DNA of 64,000 bases from Xanthomonas vesicatoria ATCC 35937. GTDB lineage: Bacteria; Pseudomonadota; Gammaproteobacteria; Xanthomonadales; Xanthomonadaceae. The stretch lies in assembly GCF_001908725.1 (NCBI RefSeq), contig NZ_CP018725.1:3286001-3350000 (forward strand), given 5' to 3'. Numbering within the stretch: the first letter of the stretch is position 1; every line of letters starts with the position of its first letter. Below, piece by piece: positions 44,197 to 51,060 of the stretch. Below the pieces are notes generated by a model. The model searched no databases. It was not told where the DNA came from and saw nothing but the letters and a program-made list of their open reading frames with translations. Both the position numbers and the translations under genes were made by a program.

Positions 44197-44561
44197 GCGA
44201 AGGCCCGTGCACTCGACCACAGCAGCATGACTAAAGCGAACAGGTTGAGGCCAAGCTCTCCGCTGCTGAGCCAACCAATCGAAATGTTGAGGTTGAATCC
44301 GAGAGTGAACGACCATTGGATGGTTGAGGTGAGCACGTGTACAAGTTGCACAAGAAAGAACGCAATGGCTAAGTAGGCCGCCCAGCGGCGTCGCTTGAGC
44401 CAGCCGATGCCGGCAGCAATGCCAATTGCAGCGAGCGCTAGGTTTGCGGCAAGGAATGCCGCAGGAAAGCCAATCTGGGAAGCAACCCAAAAAGTCCAGA
44501 GAATTCCGAGCGAGCCGTGAACCAGCATGATCCCTGCAATGATCTTGTCTTGCATGGCCAT
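44151..44561 (-). CDS. Cassette 17: four-helix membrane protein with attC-encoded tail
   Basis: 136 residues. Four hydrophobic segments (IIAGIMLVHGSLGILWTFWV; AAFLAANLALAAIGIAAGI; AAYLAIAFFLVQLVHVL; LGLNLFALVMLLWSSA). Unknown function. Ends in PNNSFKPKLLRNAA encoded by attC17. GGGGAG precedes the ATG. Confidence 0.7.
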   Translation of the reverse strand: MAMQDKIIAGIMLVHGSLGILWTFWVASQIGFPAAFLAANLALAAIGIAAGIGWLKRRRWAAYLAIAFFLVQLVHVLTSTIQWSFTLGFNLNISIGWLSSGELGLNLFALVMLLWSSARAFAPNNSFKPKLLRNAA

Positions 44562-44580
44562 CAGTGAAAGCTCCCCTCGC

Positions 44581-44640
44581 GCCTAACGCTTGAATTAAGC
44601 CGAGTTGCGAAGTAACTTCGGCTTGAATGAGTTGTTAGGC
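44581..44640 (-). repeat. attC16 (identical to attC1)
   Basis: 60 bp, GCCTAAC to GTTAGGC with the GAAGTAACTT variant also present in attC1. Confidence 0.9.
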
Positions 44641-44918
44641 AGTGAGTGGCCGCAAAGGTTGATGGTGCAACCCTGCTCCCCAGCACAGCCGCCTAGACCG
44701 AGTGTGCCACACCTCACGGGTTGGAGCTTGCCAAGCGATTCAGCAGCGCGTGATGCCACCGAAGCCAAGTGCTACGAGCGCAGCGCGGCAACGACGGCTA
44801 AGGGCGAAGCACCGAACTTGCCCCACAAATAACGGCGATGGCTGCTGCCTGGAGCCGACAGCATGCACGCCAGCGAACTTACCGAAGCAGCAACCACCAA
44901 CGCATTTGCTCCACCAAT
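44641..44918 (-). other. Cassette 16: ORF-less, identical to cassette 1
   Basis: The body matches 50720-50997 wherever I compared it. No convincing gene on either strand; the 75-codon plus-strand frame starts in the attC. Member of a four-copy family. Confidence 0.85.
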
Positions 44919-44978
44919 GCCTAACACCTGAATTGAGCCGAGCCGCGAAGCGGCTTCGGCTTGAATGGATTGTTAGGC
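44919..44978 (-). repeat. attC15
   Basis: 60 bp, GCCTAAC to GTTAGGC. Confidence 0.88.
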
Positions 44979-45232
44979 CGCGGGTGACGCATTACCGGCC
45001 TCCAAATTGACACAGACTACCAGCGGGCCATCAAACGTAGCCTCGCTTATCACCGACTCAAACACGGCGACCCAGTTAACGGGTGTTTTGCCCCTGCGCT
45101 CCGCGGAGAAACTGTCCGGCAAAACCTCAAGTAGTTTCCCTCAATGCCTTCAGTCGCGGCGTATGCCAGAGCTATTCGCTCAACAGCGGCGGCGGCCTGA
45201 GATTGCGACATTCTTCTGATGTTGTCGGTCAT
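44973..45232 (-). pseudogene. Cassette 15: frameshifted unknown gene
   Basis: ATG 45232 opens MTDNIRRMSQSQAAAAVERI. After GIEG the frame shifts at a GGG run (about 45138-45140). The second frame reads LLEVLPDSFSAERRGKTPVN and ATFDGPLVVCVNLEAG, and ends on the TAA in the attC15 core. Restoring one base gives about 86 codons. Unknown protein. Confidence 0.62.
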
Positions 45233-45244
45233 GATGGGGACGTG

Positions 45245-45301
45245 GCCTAACGCCTGAGTTAAGCGGCGGCGAAGCCGTCCGCCTTGAACGAATTGTTAGA
45301 C
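45245..45301 (-). repeat. attC14
   Basis: 57 bp, GCCTAAC to GTTAGAC, with a shorter stem (GCGGCGGCGAAGCCGTCCGC). Confidence 0.85.
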
Positions 45302-45580
45302 ACGTCGCGATACATGCTCGTGCCAAATTTGCTCGAATGCCTTGCCGGATATGGGGATGCCGGAGAACTCGGGCGATGCATTGATCTCTGTCAAGGGTGG
45401 AACTGGCAACTCACCAAGCTCGGTGCCCTCAGAGTGCTGGCCGATGAATGCGAAGCCGACCGCCCCGCTGCGGAAAAACTCAAGCTTACGGACTTCATAG
45501 CGCTGAGCATCCAACTCGGAGACGAGACGAATGGGATCTTGATGCTCTTCGTGGTGCCAAATTACGTCTATGTATTCCAT
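45296..45580 (-). CDS. Cassette 14: DUF6881-like protein
   Basis: 94 residues: MEYIDVIWHHEEHQDPIRLV, SELDAQRYEVRKLEFFRSG, PVPPLTEINASPEF. I recognise this as the DUF6881 pattern, often found near polymorphic toxin or integron loci; function unknown. ATG 45580 is 3 nt inside the cassette; stop is the attC TAA. Confidence 0.68.
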   Translation of the reverse strand: MEYIDVIWHHEEHQDPIRLVSELDAQRYEVRKLEFFRSGAVGFAFIGQHSEGTELGELPVPPLTEINASPEFSGIPISGKAFEQIWHEHVSRRV

Positions 45581-45583
45581 AGC

Positions 45584-45643
45584 GTCTAACACCTGAGTTA
45601 AGCCGCGCCGCGAAGCGGTGTGGGCTTGGACGAATTGTTAGCC
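45584..45643 (-). repeat. attC13
   Basis: 60 bp, GTCTAAC to GTTAGCC. Confidence 0.82.
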
Positions 45644-45649
45644 CTCACC

Positions 45650-45958
45650 CTATGAACGGGTAAGGCGCGCAAGCATAACCTCGGCCATATATGACGATGC
45701 CCTATTGTTGGAGGCTGCTAGCTCATTCTCATAGTCGTACGGCAGATCCTCTACTCCATGAACTATCGACCAGAGCACGCCAGCGCCATCATCGGTTGGG
45801 AAGCGCTCGAAAACTCCGAATAGGACCGGCAACGCCTCACGCGCAAGAGGGCCATGTGCCCAAAGCTCTGCCAAGAGGGTATCCAGAGGCCGCCATAAGC
45901 CGTCTGTCGGAGTAAACGCTTGGATATCCTTCAGTACTTCAGAAGCTGGACGGCTCAT
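45650..45958 (-). CDS. Cassette 13: unknown, immunity-protein-like
   Basis: 102 residues: LLAELWAHGPLAREALPVLF, FERFPTDDGAGVLWSIVHGV, SSYMAEVMLARLTRS. Acidic and helical; the style resembles small immunity proteins of polymorphic toxin systems, but this is an impression. ATG 45958 lies 5 nt from the core. Confidence 0.5.
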   Translation of the reverse strand: MSRPASEVLKDIQAFTPTDGLWRPLDTLLAELWAHGPLAREALPVLFGVFERFPTDDGAGVLWSIVHGVEDLPYDYENELAASNNRASSYMAEVMLARLTRS

Positions 45959-45963
45959 GTGCG

Positions 45964-46023
45964 GGCTAACGCCTGAATTAGGCCGACCCGCGAAGCGGGT
46001 CCGGCTTGAATGAATTGTTAGGC
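45964..46023 (-). repeat. attC12
   Basis: 60 bp, GGCTAAC to GTTAGGC. Confidence 0.85.
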
Positions 46024-46296
46024 CGCTGGCTCGGAAAAGCCAAGTCCAGCGACCACGAATGCAACAGCTTGCTCAACATTGCTCGCAGTGAGCCGATCAG
46101 GAGACCCCGAACGTTCAAACAAGAACGGGCAAGATCCCGAACAGGACTCAAGCTGCACCTCAATGTCAGTAGCCGGATGGCGGAAGAACCACAAACCGTC
46201 ATCGTCACTCTCGGGATGTAAGACAGTAAGCTGCGCTGCCGACATGTTCGGATGTGTCAGATGCAGCTGAGCAATGATTGCATCAATGTCGCGCAC
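46018..46296 (-). CDS. Cassette 12: unknown protein
   Basis: 92 residues (RDIDAIIAQLHLTHPNMSAA; GLWFFRHPATDIEVQLESC; VEQAVAFVVAGLGFSEPAA). Start is GTG 46296 with GGAGATAAG upstream. Stop is the attC TAA. Not recognised. Confidence 0.55.
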   Translation of the reverse strand: MRDIDAIIAQLHLTHPNMSAAQLTVLHPESDDDGLWFFRHPATDIEVQLESCSGSCPFLFERSGSPDRLTASNVEQAVAFVVAGLGFSEPAA

Positions 46297-46309
46297 CTTA
46301 TCTCCTGCG

Positions 46310-46377
46310 GCCTAACCTTTGATATGAGAGGCGTCGTCCGGCTTGCCGACGACGTCCGCTCGACGGAAGGGTTGGGC
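46310..46377 (-). repeat. attC11, a different attC type
   Basis: 68 bp with GCCTAAC and GTTGGGC core sites but an unrelated interior (GTCGTC-N8-GACGAC stem). It does not share the common Xanthomonas arm sequence and probably came from another integron lineage. Confidence 0.7.
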
Positions 46378-46459
46378 GTCTGTTTCGCGTGCCACTGCCC
46401 TCGTGGCATGGCGTGAGCGCTCTCGAACGAAGACAACAGCAGAGAACCTGCGACTCCGT

Positions 46460-46744
46460 TTATAGGTTGTCCTGAAGTGGCAACCAGAGAATGCTGAACG
46501 CGTAGTCGCGCGCTTCCATTTCATTGATCGCGTCGTAGACCTCGTATTGATCATTCAGCAGTAGAGATTTCCACGAAGTGCGTGGGTTCTCGAATGCCTC
46601 CGCCAACTCCGCTTTGAACCCTTCGAATCCTGGAGAGCGTGTGACTAACCGTTCGTAGAGTCTCTTGCTTACCTCAAGCGACAAGCCGTCTTCGGCGTTG
46701 AAGGCTGTCTTGAGGACGGACGAAATTCGCGAGTATTGCTTCAT
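46460..46744 (-). CDS. Cassette 11: unknown protein in the foreign-type cassette
   Basis: 94 residues (QYSRISSVLKTAFNAEDGLS; LEVSKRLYERLVTRSPGFEG; AFSILWLPLQDNL). The gene stops 83 bp before its attC, unlike most cassettes here. Its attC is the foreign type. Function unknown. Confidence 0.55.
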   Translation of the reverse strand: MKQYSRISSVLKTAFNAEDGLSLEVSKRLYERLVTRSPGFEGFKAELAEAFENPRTSWKSLLLNDQYEVYDAINEMEARDYAFSILWLPLQDNL

Positions 46745-46755
46745 GGGCTAGAGAC

Positions 46756-46815
46756 GCCTAACGCTTGAATTAAGCGGCGCCGCGAAGCGGCGTCGGCTTG
46801 AATGAATTGTTAGGT
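46756..46815 (-). repeat. attC10
   Basis: 60 bp, GCCTAAC to GTTAGGT. Confidence 0.85.
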
Positions 46816-47337
46816 GCCCGGCCAAGCTGTAGCCCGGTTACCTGATGCGTCACGATACCCGAGATATACATGCGCGAACGTGCCAGAGATATCAGGACTG
46901 CCCAGCTCAGCCCAAGCCTCATTGATCTCGCGGATTGTGTCGTCATCGAGCCAAGGTGATTCGATACCGACAACAAGTATGCCTGGGCCGTACTGAGCAA
47001 TGCTGGCGGAGTACGTGGTCTTGCCGGCTTTGTCCAGAACGGATTTGCAAAAGGCACCCGCAAGCTGAGCGTCTGGCTCAAAATACCCACGTTGCTCCAT
47101 AGGGCGATGGACTACATCTGCTGCATAGGTGGTCAAGTCCCTTGCCCAATCCCTCGAGAAGAAGGCGTCAGTGTGCTCCATCCATGTTGTGGTAGACCCA
47201 TCCGACAAAATCGCGTCAGGCGGGTCGGGGCGAGCGACAATTTTCAGCACGGAGCCATGCAATCGATTGTGCTCCGCCAAGGCAGCGTTAAGGACTGCAA
47301 GCTCATGTCTTTCTTTGACGTTCGCGACAGTGTTCAA
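46810..47337 (-). CDS. Cassette 10: unknown protein
   Basis: 175 residues (LNAALAEHNRLHGSVLKIVA; PDPPDAILSDGSTTTWMEHT; GYRDASGNRATAWPGT). Start appears to be TTG 47337, with AGGTG of the attC core as ribosome-binding site. Stop is the TAA of attC10. Not recognised. Confidence 0.58.
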   Translation of the reverse strand: MNTVANVKERHELAVLNAALAEHNRLHGSVLKIVARPDPPDAILSDGSTTTWMEHTDAFFSRDWARDLTTYAADVVHRPMEQRGYFEPDAQLAGAFCKSVLDKAGKTTYSASIAQYGPGILVVGIESPWLDDDTIREINEAWAELGSPDISGTFAHVYLGYRDASGNRATAWPGT

Positions 47338-47343
47338 AAGGGC

Positions 47344-47403
47344 ACCTAACGCCTGAATTAAGCCGACCCGCGAAGCGGGTTCGGCTTGAATGAACTATTA
47401 GGG
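47344..47403 (-). repeat. attC9
   Basis: 60 bp, ACCTAAC to ATTAGGG; the G of GTT has become A at the recombination triplet. Confidence 0.78.
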
Positions 47404-47988
47404 CCCACTTACTTTGGCCCTGAAGCGACGCCATGCCGCGTTTAGATTGAGGCCGATACCCCATAAGTTGGGCTTTAGCTCCAAGATGTCCTCGCGCGCC
47501 ACCAAGGCCATGGGCGGACCAGACAGAAGATAGGCCTTGGCTAGCTGATCAACTTGATCACACGCGGCTTGCGCTTTGCCCGAGACGTTCCGTGGGGTGA
47601 CAGTGTCCGGAAATCCATTGCCTCGTAGAAGCTGGTCCGTACGAGCGATCTCTGTATAGCTCTTTCTGATGAAGTCGTGAACTAGCAGGCGCGCTTCATC
47701 AATGTAAGCAGCTGGGTCAAGACGATTAGCCTTGCAGTGCTCCGATACCCATTTGAGATTCTCGGATGCGGCGTGGATCATGAATGGCTCAAAGAAACCG
47801 GACCAATAGACAAGCGGGACAGAACCCGCGTACTTGACCCCATGAATTGAAACAACCGAACCATCCTGCTTTGTTGTCTCAACACCCTTCTGTGCGTTGA
47901 AGAACCGCCACTTCATGATTCTTTCGCTCGTCGGGCGAGAGAGCTCATTGAGCTTGGCTTCGGTGAGTGGATAAAGTTCAGTTGCCAT
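47398..47988 (-). CDS. Cassette 9: unknown protein
   Basis: 196 residues, one of the larger cassette genes (ELYPLTEAKLNELSRPTSER; VPLVYWSGFFEPFMIHAASE; WGIGLNLNAAWRRFRAKVSG). No membrane segment or domain recognised. Stop at attC9. Confidence 0.6.
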   Translation of the reverse strand: MATELYPLTEAKLNELSRPTSERIMKWRFFNAQKGVETTKQDGSVVSIHGVKYAGSVPLVYWSGFFEPFMIHAASENLKWVSEHCKANRLDPAAYIDEARLLVHDFIRKSYTEIARTDQLLRGNGFPDTVTPRNVSGKAQAACDQVDQLAKAYLLSGPPMALVAREDILELKPNLWGIGLNLNAAWRRFRAKVSGP

Positions 47989-48003
47989 GTTGCTTGCGGT
48001 GGG

Positions 48004-48063
48004 CCCTAACGCCTGAATTAAGCCGACCCGCGAAGCGGGTTCGGCTTGAATGAATTGTTAGGG
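48004..48063 (-). repeat. attC8
   Basis: 60 bp, CCCTAAC to GTTAGGG. Confidence 0.85.
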
Positions 48064-48064
48064 C

Positions 48065-48493
48065 TCACTGCCACTCCGACTTGAAGTTAACGCCCCGGAC
48101 CTTGGCATTTGCCTGCTCGATCTCGTTCTTTAGTTGAGTCTGACTAGTCTGGTCAATTGGCAGCGCCAGCGGGACCTTAAACGCGATGCGGTTAGACGTA
48201 AAATTTGAGTTGGCTGACTTGCCACCAGCGCCGAGTTTGGCAAAGGAGGCAACACTGAGGCCCGCCTCTGCGTTAGTGCCGGTGCTCTGGGAGACCTCTA
48301 CTGCTACGTCAAAGTCAACGAGAAAGACATGGTGCATGTCATTCACCGTAGCGAAGTACGCGCCGCTAGTCTGCGATGTTCCGAGAGTCGCGGGATTGAC
48401 GATGCCACCGAGATCGCTCACAGATTTCTGAGCGTCATGCACGCCGCGCGCGATCTGGATGAGAGTCGTTTTTATGAAGTCGTCGAGTTGCAT
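48065..48493 (-). CDS. Cassette 8: unknown protein, possibly trypco2-like
   Basis: 142 residues (QLDDFIKTTLIQIARGVHDA; FLVDFDVAVEVSQSTGTNAE; NRIAFKVPLALPID). The pattern of a helix then strands ending in FKVPLALP recalls the trypsin-co-occurring domain family; weak recall only. ATG 48493 lies 8 nt from the core; the longer open frame reads the attC itself. Confidence 0.55.
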   Translation of the reverse strand: MQLDDFIKTTLIQIARGVHDAQKSVSDLGGIVNPATLGTSQTSGAYFATVNDMHHVFLVDFDVAVEVSQSTGTNAEAGLSVASFAKLGAGGKSANSNFTSNRIAFKVPLALPIDQTSQTQLKNEIEQANAKVRGVNFKSEWQ

Positions 48494-48501
48494 GGTGTGA
48501 G

Positions 48502-48561
48502 CCCTAACACCTGAATTAAGCCGAGCCGCGAAGCGGCTTCGGCTTGAATGAATTGTTAGGC
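48502..48561 (-). repeat. attC7
   Basis: 60 bp, CCCTAAC to GTTAGGC. Confidence 0.88.
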
Positions 48562-48858
48562 CGCGTCGGACGGCTCGGGCGACCCGTCCGATGACCAGTA
48601 ACGCCAAACGCCAATCTCAACACCATTTGCATAGGAACCCTCCGCCGCAAGCTGTCCATTGGAATGGTAGTCCCGCCATAGCCCGCACTCTTGGCCGTGC
48701 TCATAGTTGCCCTCGGACGCAAGCGAGCCATCTCCGTGATATGCACAGAATAAGCCATGCCGTAACCAAGCAGAGCCATCTGCCGACAAGTAGCGCATAT
48801 ACCGTAAGCGAACCACGCCTGACGGATATGGAATCTCAGCTATGTGGAGATCTGTCAT
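48556..48858 (-). CDS. Cassette 7: MORN-repeat protein
   Basis: 100 residues with three MORN_2-type units: HGLFCAYHGDGSLASEGNYE, HGQECGLWRDYHSNGQLAAE, NGVEIGVWRYWSSDG. Such repeats are found in YwqK-type antitoxins and in toxin-associated proteins, so an antitoxin role is possible. ATG 48858 lies 4 nt from the core; GTTAGG acts as ribosome-binding site. Stop is the attC7 TAA. Confidence 0.72.
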   Translation of the reverse strand: MTDLHIAEIPYPSGVVRLRYMRYLSADGSAWLRHGLFCAYHGDGSLASEGNYEHGQECGLWRDYHSNGQLAAEGSYANGVEIGVWRYWSSDGSPEPSDAA

Positions 48859-48862
48859 AGCG

Positions 48863-48922
48863 GCCTAACGCTTGAATTAAGCCGAGTTGCGAAGCAACTT
48901 CGGCTTGAATGAGTTGTTAGGC
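48863..48922 (-). repeat. attC6
   Basis: 60 bp, GCCTAAC to GTTAGGC. Confidence 0.9.
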
Positions 48923-49202
48923 AGTGAGTGGTCACAAAGGTTGGATGGTGCAACCATGCTCCCCAGCACTGCCGCCTGGACCGAGTGTGCCACAGCTTGC
49001 AGGATGGAGCTTGCCCAGCGAGGCTGCGGTGCGTGATGCCACCGAAGACAAACGCAAGGAGCGCAGCGTAGCAATGACGAACAAGCGCGAAGCACCAAAC
49101 TTACCGCAACCAGCATCGGTGATGACGGCTTCCCGGAGCCGACTACCTGCACGCCAACGAGTCCACCGAAGCCGAACTCACCAACTGATTTGCTCCACCA
49201 CG
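48923..49202 (-). other. Cassette 6: ORF-less family member
   Basis: Related to cassettes 1 and 16 with scattered substitutions and small indels. No preserved frame shared with its relatives on either strand. Confidence 0.75.
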
Positions 49203-49262
49203 GCCTAACGCCTGAATTAAGCCGCGCCGCGAGGCGGCGTCGGCTTGAATGAATTGTTAGGC
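49203..49262 (-). repeat. attC5
   Basis: 60 bp, GCCTAAC to GTTAGGC. Confidence 0.9.
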
Positions 49263-49263
49263 C

Positions 49264-49542
49264 TCATGCCTTAGTCCGCCAGTAAACGCCCTTCGGATCC
49301 GAGACTGCAAGATAGCCCCATCTTGAATCCCGTTCTATCGTTCCGTCAAAAACGATCTCGACTGGGTCTCCTCCATCAGGAGTGTCATCACCGCCGTTGA
49401 AGATAAACGGCATTCCAACTGCCTGCTCTGGAGTGAGCCCAAGGCGTGCCAGATCTTCTATTGAGCCGCTGGCCAAAGCGTAGCCATTTTCAGTCATGCG
49501 TGCGTTCAAATCGCAGAAGATATCTGGGAGAGCTGGCTTCAT
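49264..49542 (-). CDS. Cassette 5: unknown small protein
   Basis: 92 residues (CDLNARMTENGYALASGSIE; LGLTPEQAVGMPFIFNGGDD; SRWGYLAVSDPKGVYWRTKA). ATG 49542 lies 3 nt from the core. Reads as a soluble beta-rich protein. Not recognised. Confidence 0.58.
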   Translation of the reverse strand: MKPALPDIFCDLNARMTENGYALASGSIEDLARLGLTPEQAVGMPFIFNGGDDTPDGGDPVEIVFDGTIERDSRWGYLAVSDPKGVYWRTKA

Positions 49543-49545
49543 GAG

Positions 49546-49605
49546 GACTAACGCTTGAATTAAGCCGAGTTGCGAAGCAACTTCGGCTTGAATGAGTTGT
49601 TAGGG
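49546..49605 (-). repeat. attC4
   Basis: 60 bp, GACTAAC to GTTAGGG. Its arms match attC2, whose cassette body is the same. Confidence 0.85.
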
Positions 49606-49869
49606 CCGCACGCCATGCAATGAGCACAGGACGCTTTGGCCGGATTGTGTATGGACATACTCTGCTACCGGACCATGTGGATCATTGTCCTCAGCATACT
49701 GGATGAGGCCATCTGCGCGGTGCTTGAGAACAAAGCGATGCTTCAACTGTACGCAGAGTGCGCCTGGGCGAGGCCAAATTGCATCGACTTGGCTGATGAC
49801 ATTTCCAGCCCAAATCTCGGCGAGGACGATGTCTTTCAGCTCTTGAGCAAGTGTGCCTGGAATTTCCAT
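49600..49869 (-). CDS. Cassette 4: unknown protein, copy of cassette 2
   Basis: 89 residues (EIPGTLAQELKDIVLAEIWA; GALCVQLKHRFVLKHRADG; HTQSGQSVLCSLHGVRP). Identical translation to 50385-50654. ATG 49869 lies 5 nt from the core. Stop is the attC4 TAA. Not recognised. Confidence 0.62.
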   Translation of the reverse strand: MEIPGTLAQELKDIVLAEIWAGNVISQVDAIWPRPGALCVQLKHRFVLKHRADGLIQYAEDNDPHGPVAEYVHTQSGQSVLCSLHGVRP

Positions 49870-49874
49870 TGCGG

Positions 49875-49934
49875 GCCTAACGCCTGAATTAAGCCGCGCC
49901 GCGAAGCGGTGTCGGCTTGAATGAATTGTTAGGG
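49875..49934 (-). repeat. attC3
   Basis: 60 bp, GCCTAAC to GTTAGGG. Confidence 0.88.
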
Positions 49935-50323
49935 GCAGCTCCGTGAAAGCTCGGCATACCGGTCCGAGAAATCTCGATAACCTTAAATGAGCTCTCACCC
50001 GAGCTGCCCTCCGGCACGAGTGTAACCGTTGCCTGGTAAGAGCCGGGTACGGCCTCAGTGGCAATGGGTTTGTAACCAGGGGCCGAGACGTGAAACTCAA
50101 ATGGGAGTGCATCAGCGCCCCCCAGTGAGTAGCAGCCCGACCGAGCCGTGCGGGTCTCGTAGTGGTACAGGCGAACGGCGGCGTTGTGGATAGGCTGGTG
50201 CGACACCGCGTCAGTCGTTACTCCCGTCATGTAGGTGCCGCGATGGCACGGCGTGAAATAGCAGCAGCCGCTGAGAAGTAACGGAGTGCTTAGAAGAAAA
50301 ATCCTTGAGATCAATGATTTCAC
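49889..50323 (-). CDS. Cassette 3: lipoprotein with carboxypeptidase-regulatory-like domain
   Basis: 144 residues. The signal peptide ends in LLLSGCCY, a lipobox. The mature part resembles a beta-sandwich regulatory domain (GVTTDAVSHQPIHNAAVRLY; LPFEFHVSAPGYKPIATEA; YQATVTLVPEG). Ends PNNSFKPTPLRGAA, encoded by attC3. Start is GTG 50323 with AGGGG from the attC core. Likely anchored in the envelope. Confidence 0.72.
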   Translation of the reverse strand: MKSLISRIFLLSTPLLLSGCCYFTPCHRGTYMTGVTTDAVSHQPIHNAAVRLYHYETRTARSGCYSLGGADALPFEFHVSAPGYKPIATEAVPGSYQATVTLVPEGSSGESSFKVIEISRTGMPSFHGAAPNNSFKPTPLRGAA

Positions 50324-50330
50324 TAGCGGC

Positions 50331-50390
50331 CCCTAACGCTTGAATTAAGCCGAGTTGCGAAGCAACTTCGGCTTGAATGAGTTGTTAGGG
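50331..50390 (-). repeat. attC2
   Basis: 60 bp, CCCTAAC to GTTAGGG; matches attC4 except at the outer core. Confidence 0.88.
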
Positions 50391-50654
50391 CCGCACGCCA
50401 TGCAATGAGCACAGGACGCTTTGGCCGGATTGTGTATGGACATACTCTGCTACCGGACCATGTGGATCATTGTCCTCAGCATACTGGATGAGGCCATCTG
50501 CGCGGTGCTTGAGAACAAAGCGATGCTTCAACTGTACGCAGAGTGCGCCTGGGCGAGGCCAAATTGCATCGACTTGGCTGATGACATTTCCAGCCCAAAT
50601 CTCGGCGAGGACGATGTCTTTCAGCTCTTGAGCAAGTGTGCCTGGAATTTCCAT
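50385..50654 (-). CDS. Cassette 2: unknown protein, copy of cassette 4
   Basis: 89 residues, same as 49600-49869. ATG 50654 lies 5 nt inside the cassette. Stop is the attC2 TAA. Confidence 0.62.
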   Translation of the reverse strand: MEIPGTLAQELKDIVLAEIWAGNVISQVDAIWPRPGALCVQLKHRFVLKHRADGLIQYAEDNDPHGPVAEYVHTQSGQSVLCSLHGVRP

Positions 50655-50659
50655 TGCGG

Positions 50660-50719
50660 GCCTAACGCTTGAATTAAGCCGAGTTGCGAAGTAACTTCGG
50701 CTTGAATGAGTTGTTAGGC
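50660..50719 (-). repeat. attC1
   Basis: 60 bp, GCCTAAC to GTTAGGC; same as attC16 including the GAAGTAACTT variant. Confidence 0.9.
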
Positions 50720-50997
50720 AGTGAGTGGCCGCAAAGGTTGATGGTGCAACCCTGCTCCCCAGCACAGCCGCCTAGACCGAGTGTGCCACACCTCACGGGT
50801 TGGAGCTTGCCAAGCGATTCAGCAGCGCGTGATGCCACCGAAGCCAAGTGCTACGAGCGCAGCGCGGCAACGACGGCTAAGGGCGAAGCACCGAACTTGC
50901 CCCACAAATAACGGCGATGGCTGCTGCCTGGAGCCGACAGCATGCACGCCAGCGAACTTACCGAAGCAGCAACCACCAACGCATTTGCTCCACCAAT
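50720..50997 (-). other. Cassette 1: ORF-less cassette next to attI
   Basis: The first cassette in the array. No convincing gene on either strand. Identical body to cassette 16. Position next to attI makes it the most recently inserted; it could carry a promoter or RNA for downstream cassettes. Confidence 0.8.
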
Positions 50998-51060
50998 GCC
51001 TAACTTCTATTGGACCGCCTAAACGCGGTGTTGCACCTAGTATCCGCAATCGGCGGGCGC
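50998..51060 (-). repeat. attI recombination site
   Basis: GCCTAAC at 50998-51004 (minus-strand GTTAGGC) joins cassette 1 to non-cassette sequence. From 51005 the sequence no longer follows attC structure. The site boundary at the right is approximate. Confidence 0.65.

Larger units (their letters stand above)
40868..51060 (-). mobile_element. Chromosomal integron cassette array (25 cassettes) with attI
   Basis: The array reads leftwards from attI, away from the integrase. It contains 24 recognisable attC sites of mainly about 60 bp, plus one remnant. Most share a 60-bp pattern: RYYYAAC, stem with CGAAGC at the loop, and GTTRRRY. Average cassette is about 400 bp. Nearly all genes lie on the minus strand. 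Xanthomonas chromosomal integrons are known to sit next to ilvD, as here. The array holds four ORF-less cassettes of one family, two full-cassette duplications and three frameshifted genes. Confidence 0.93.

Noticed and set aside
44605..44832. 75-codon plus-strand frame in cassettes 1 and 16
   Set aside because: Begins inside attC and reads backwards to the cassette direction; related copies in cassettes 6 and 24 do not keep it.
49636..49887. 83-codon plus-strand frame in cassettes 2 and 4
   Set aside because: Antisense to the 89-codon minus-strand gene, which has the expected cassette orientation and stops at the attC TAA.
40868..51060. CRISPR array explanation for the regularly spaced repeats
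   Set aside because: Repeats are about 60 bp, palindromic with RYYYAAC/GTTRRRY ends, spacing is gene-sized, and an integron integrase is adjacent; no cas genes.
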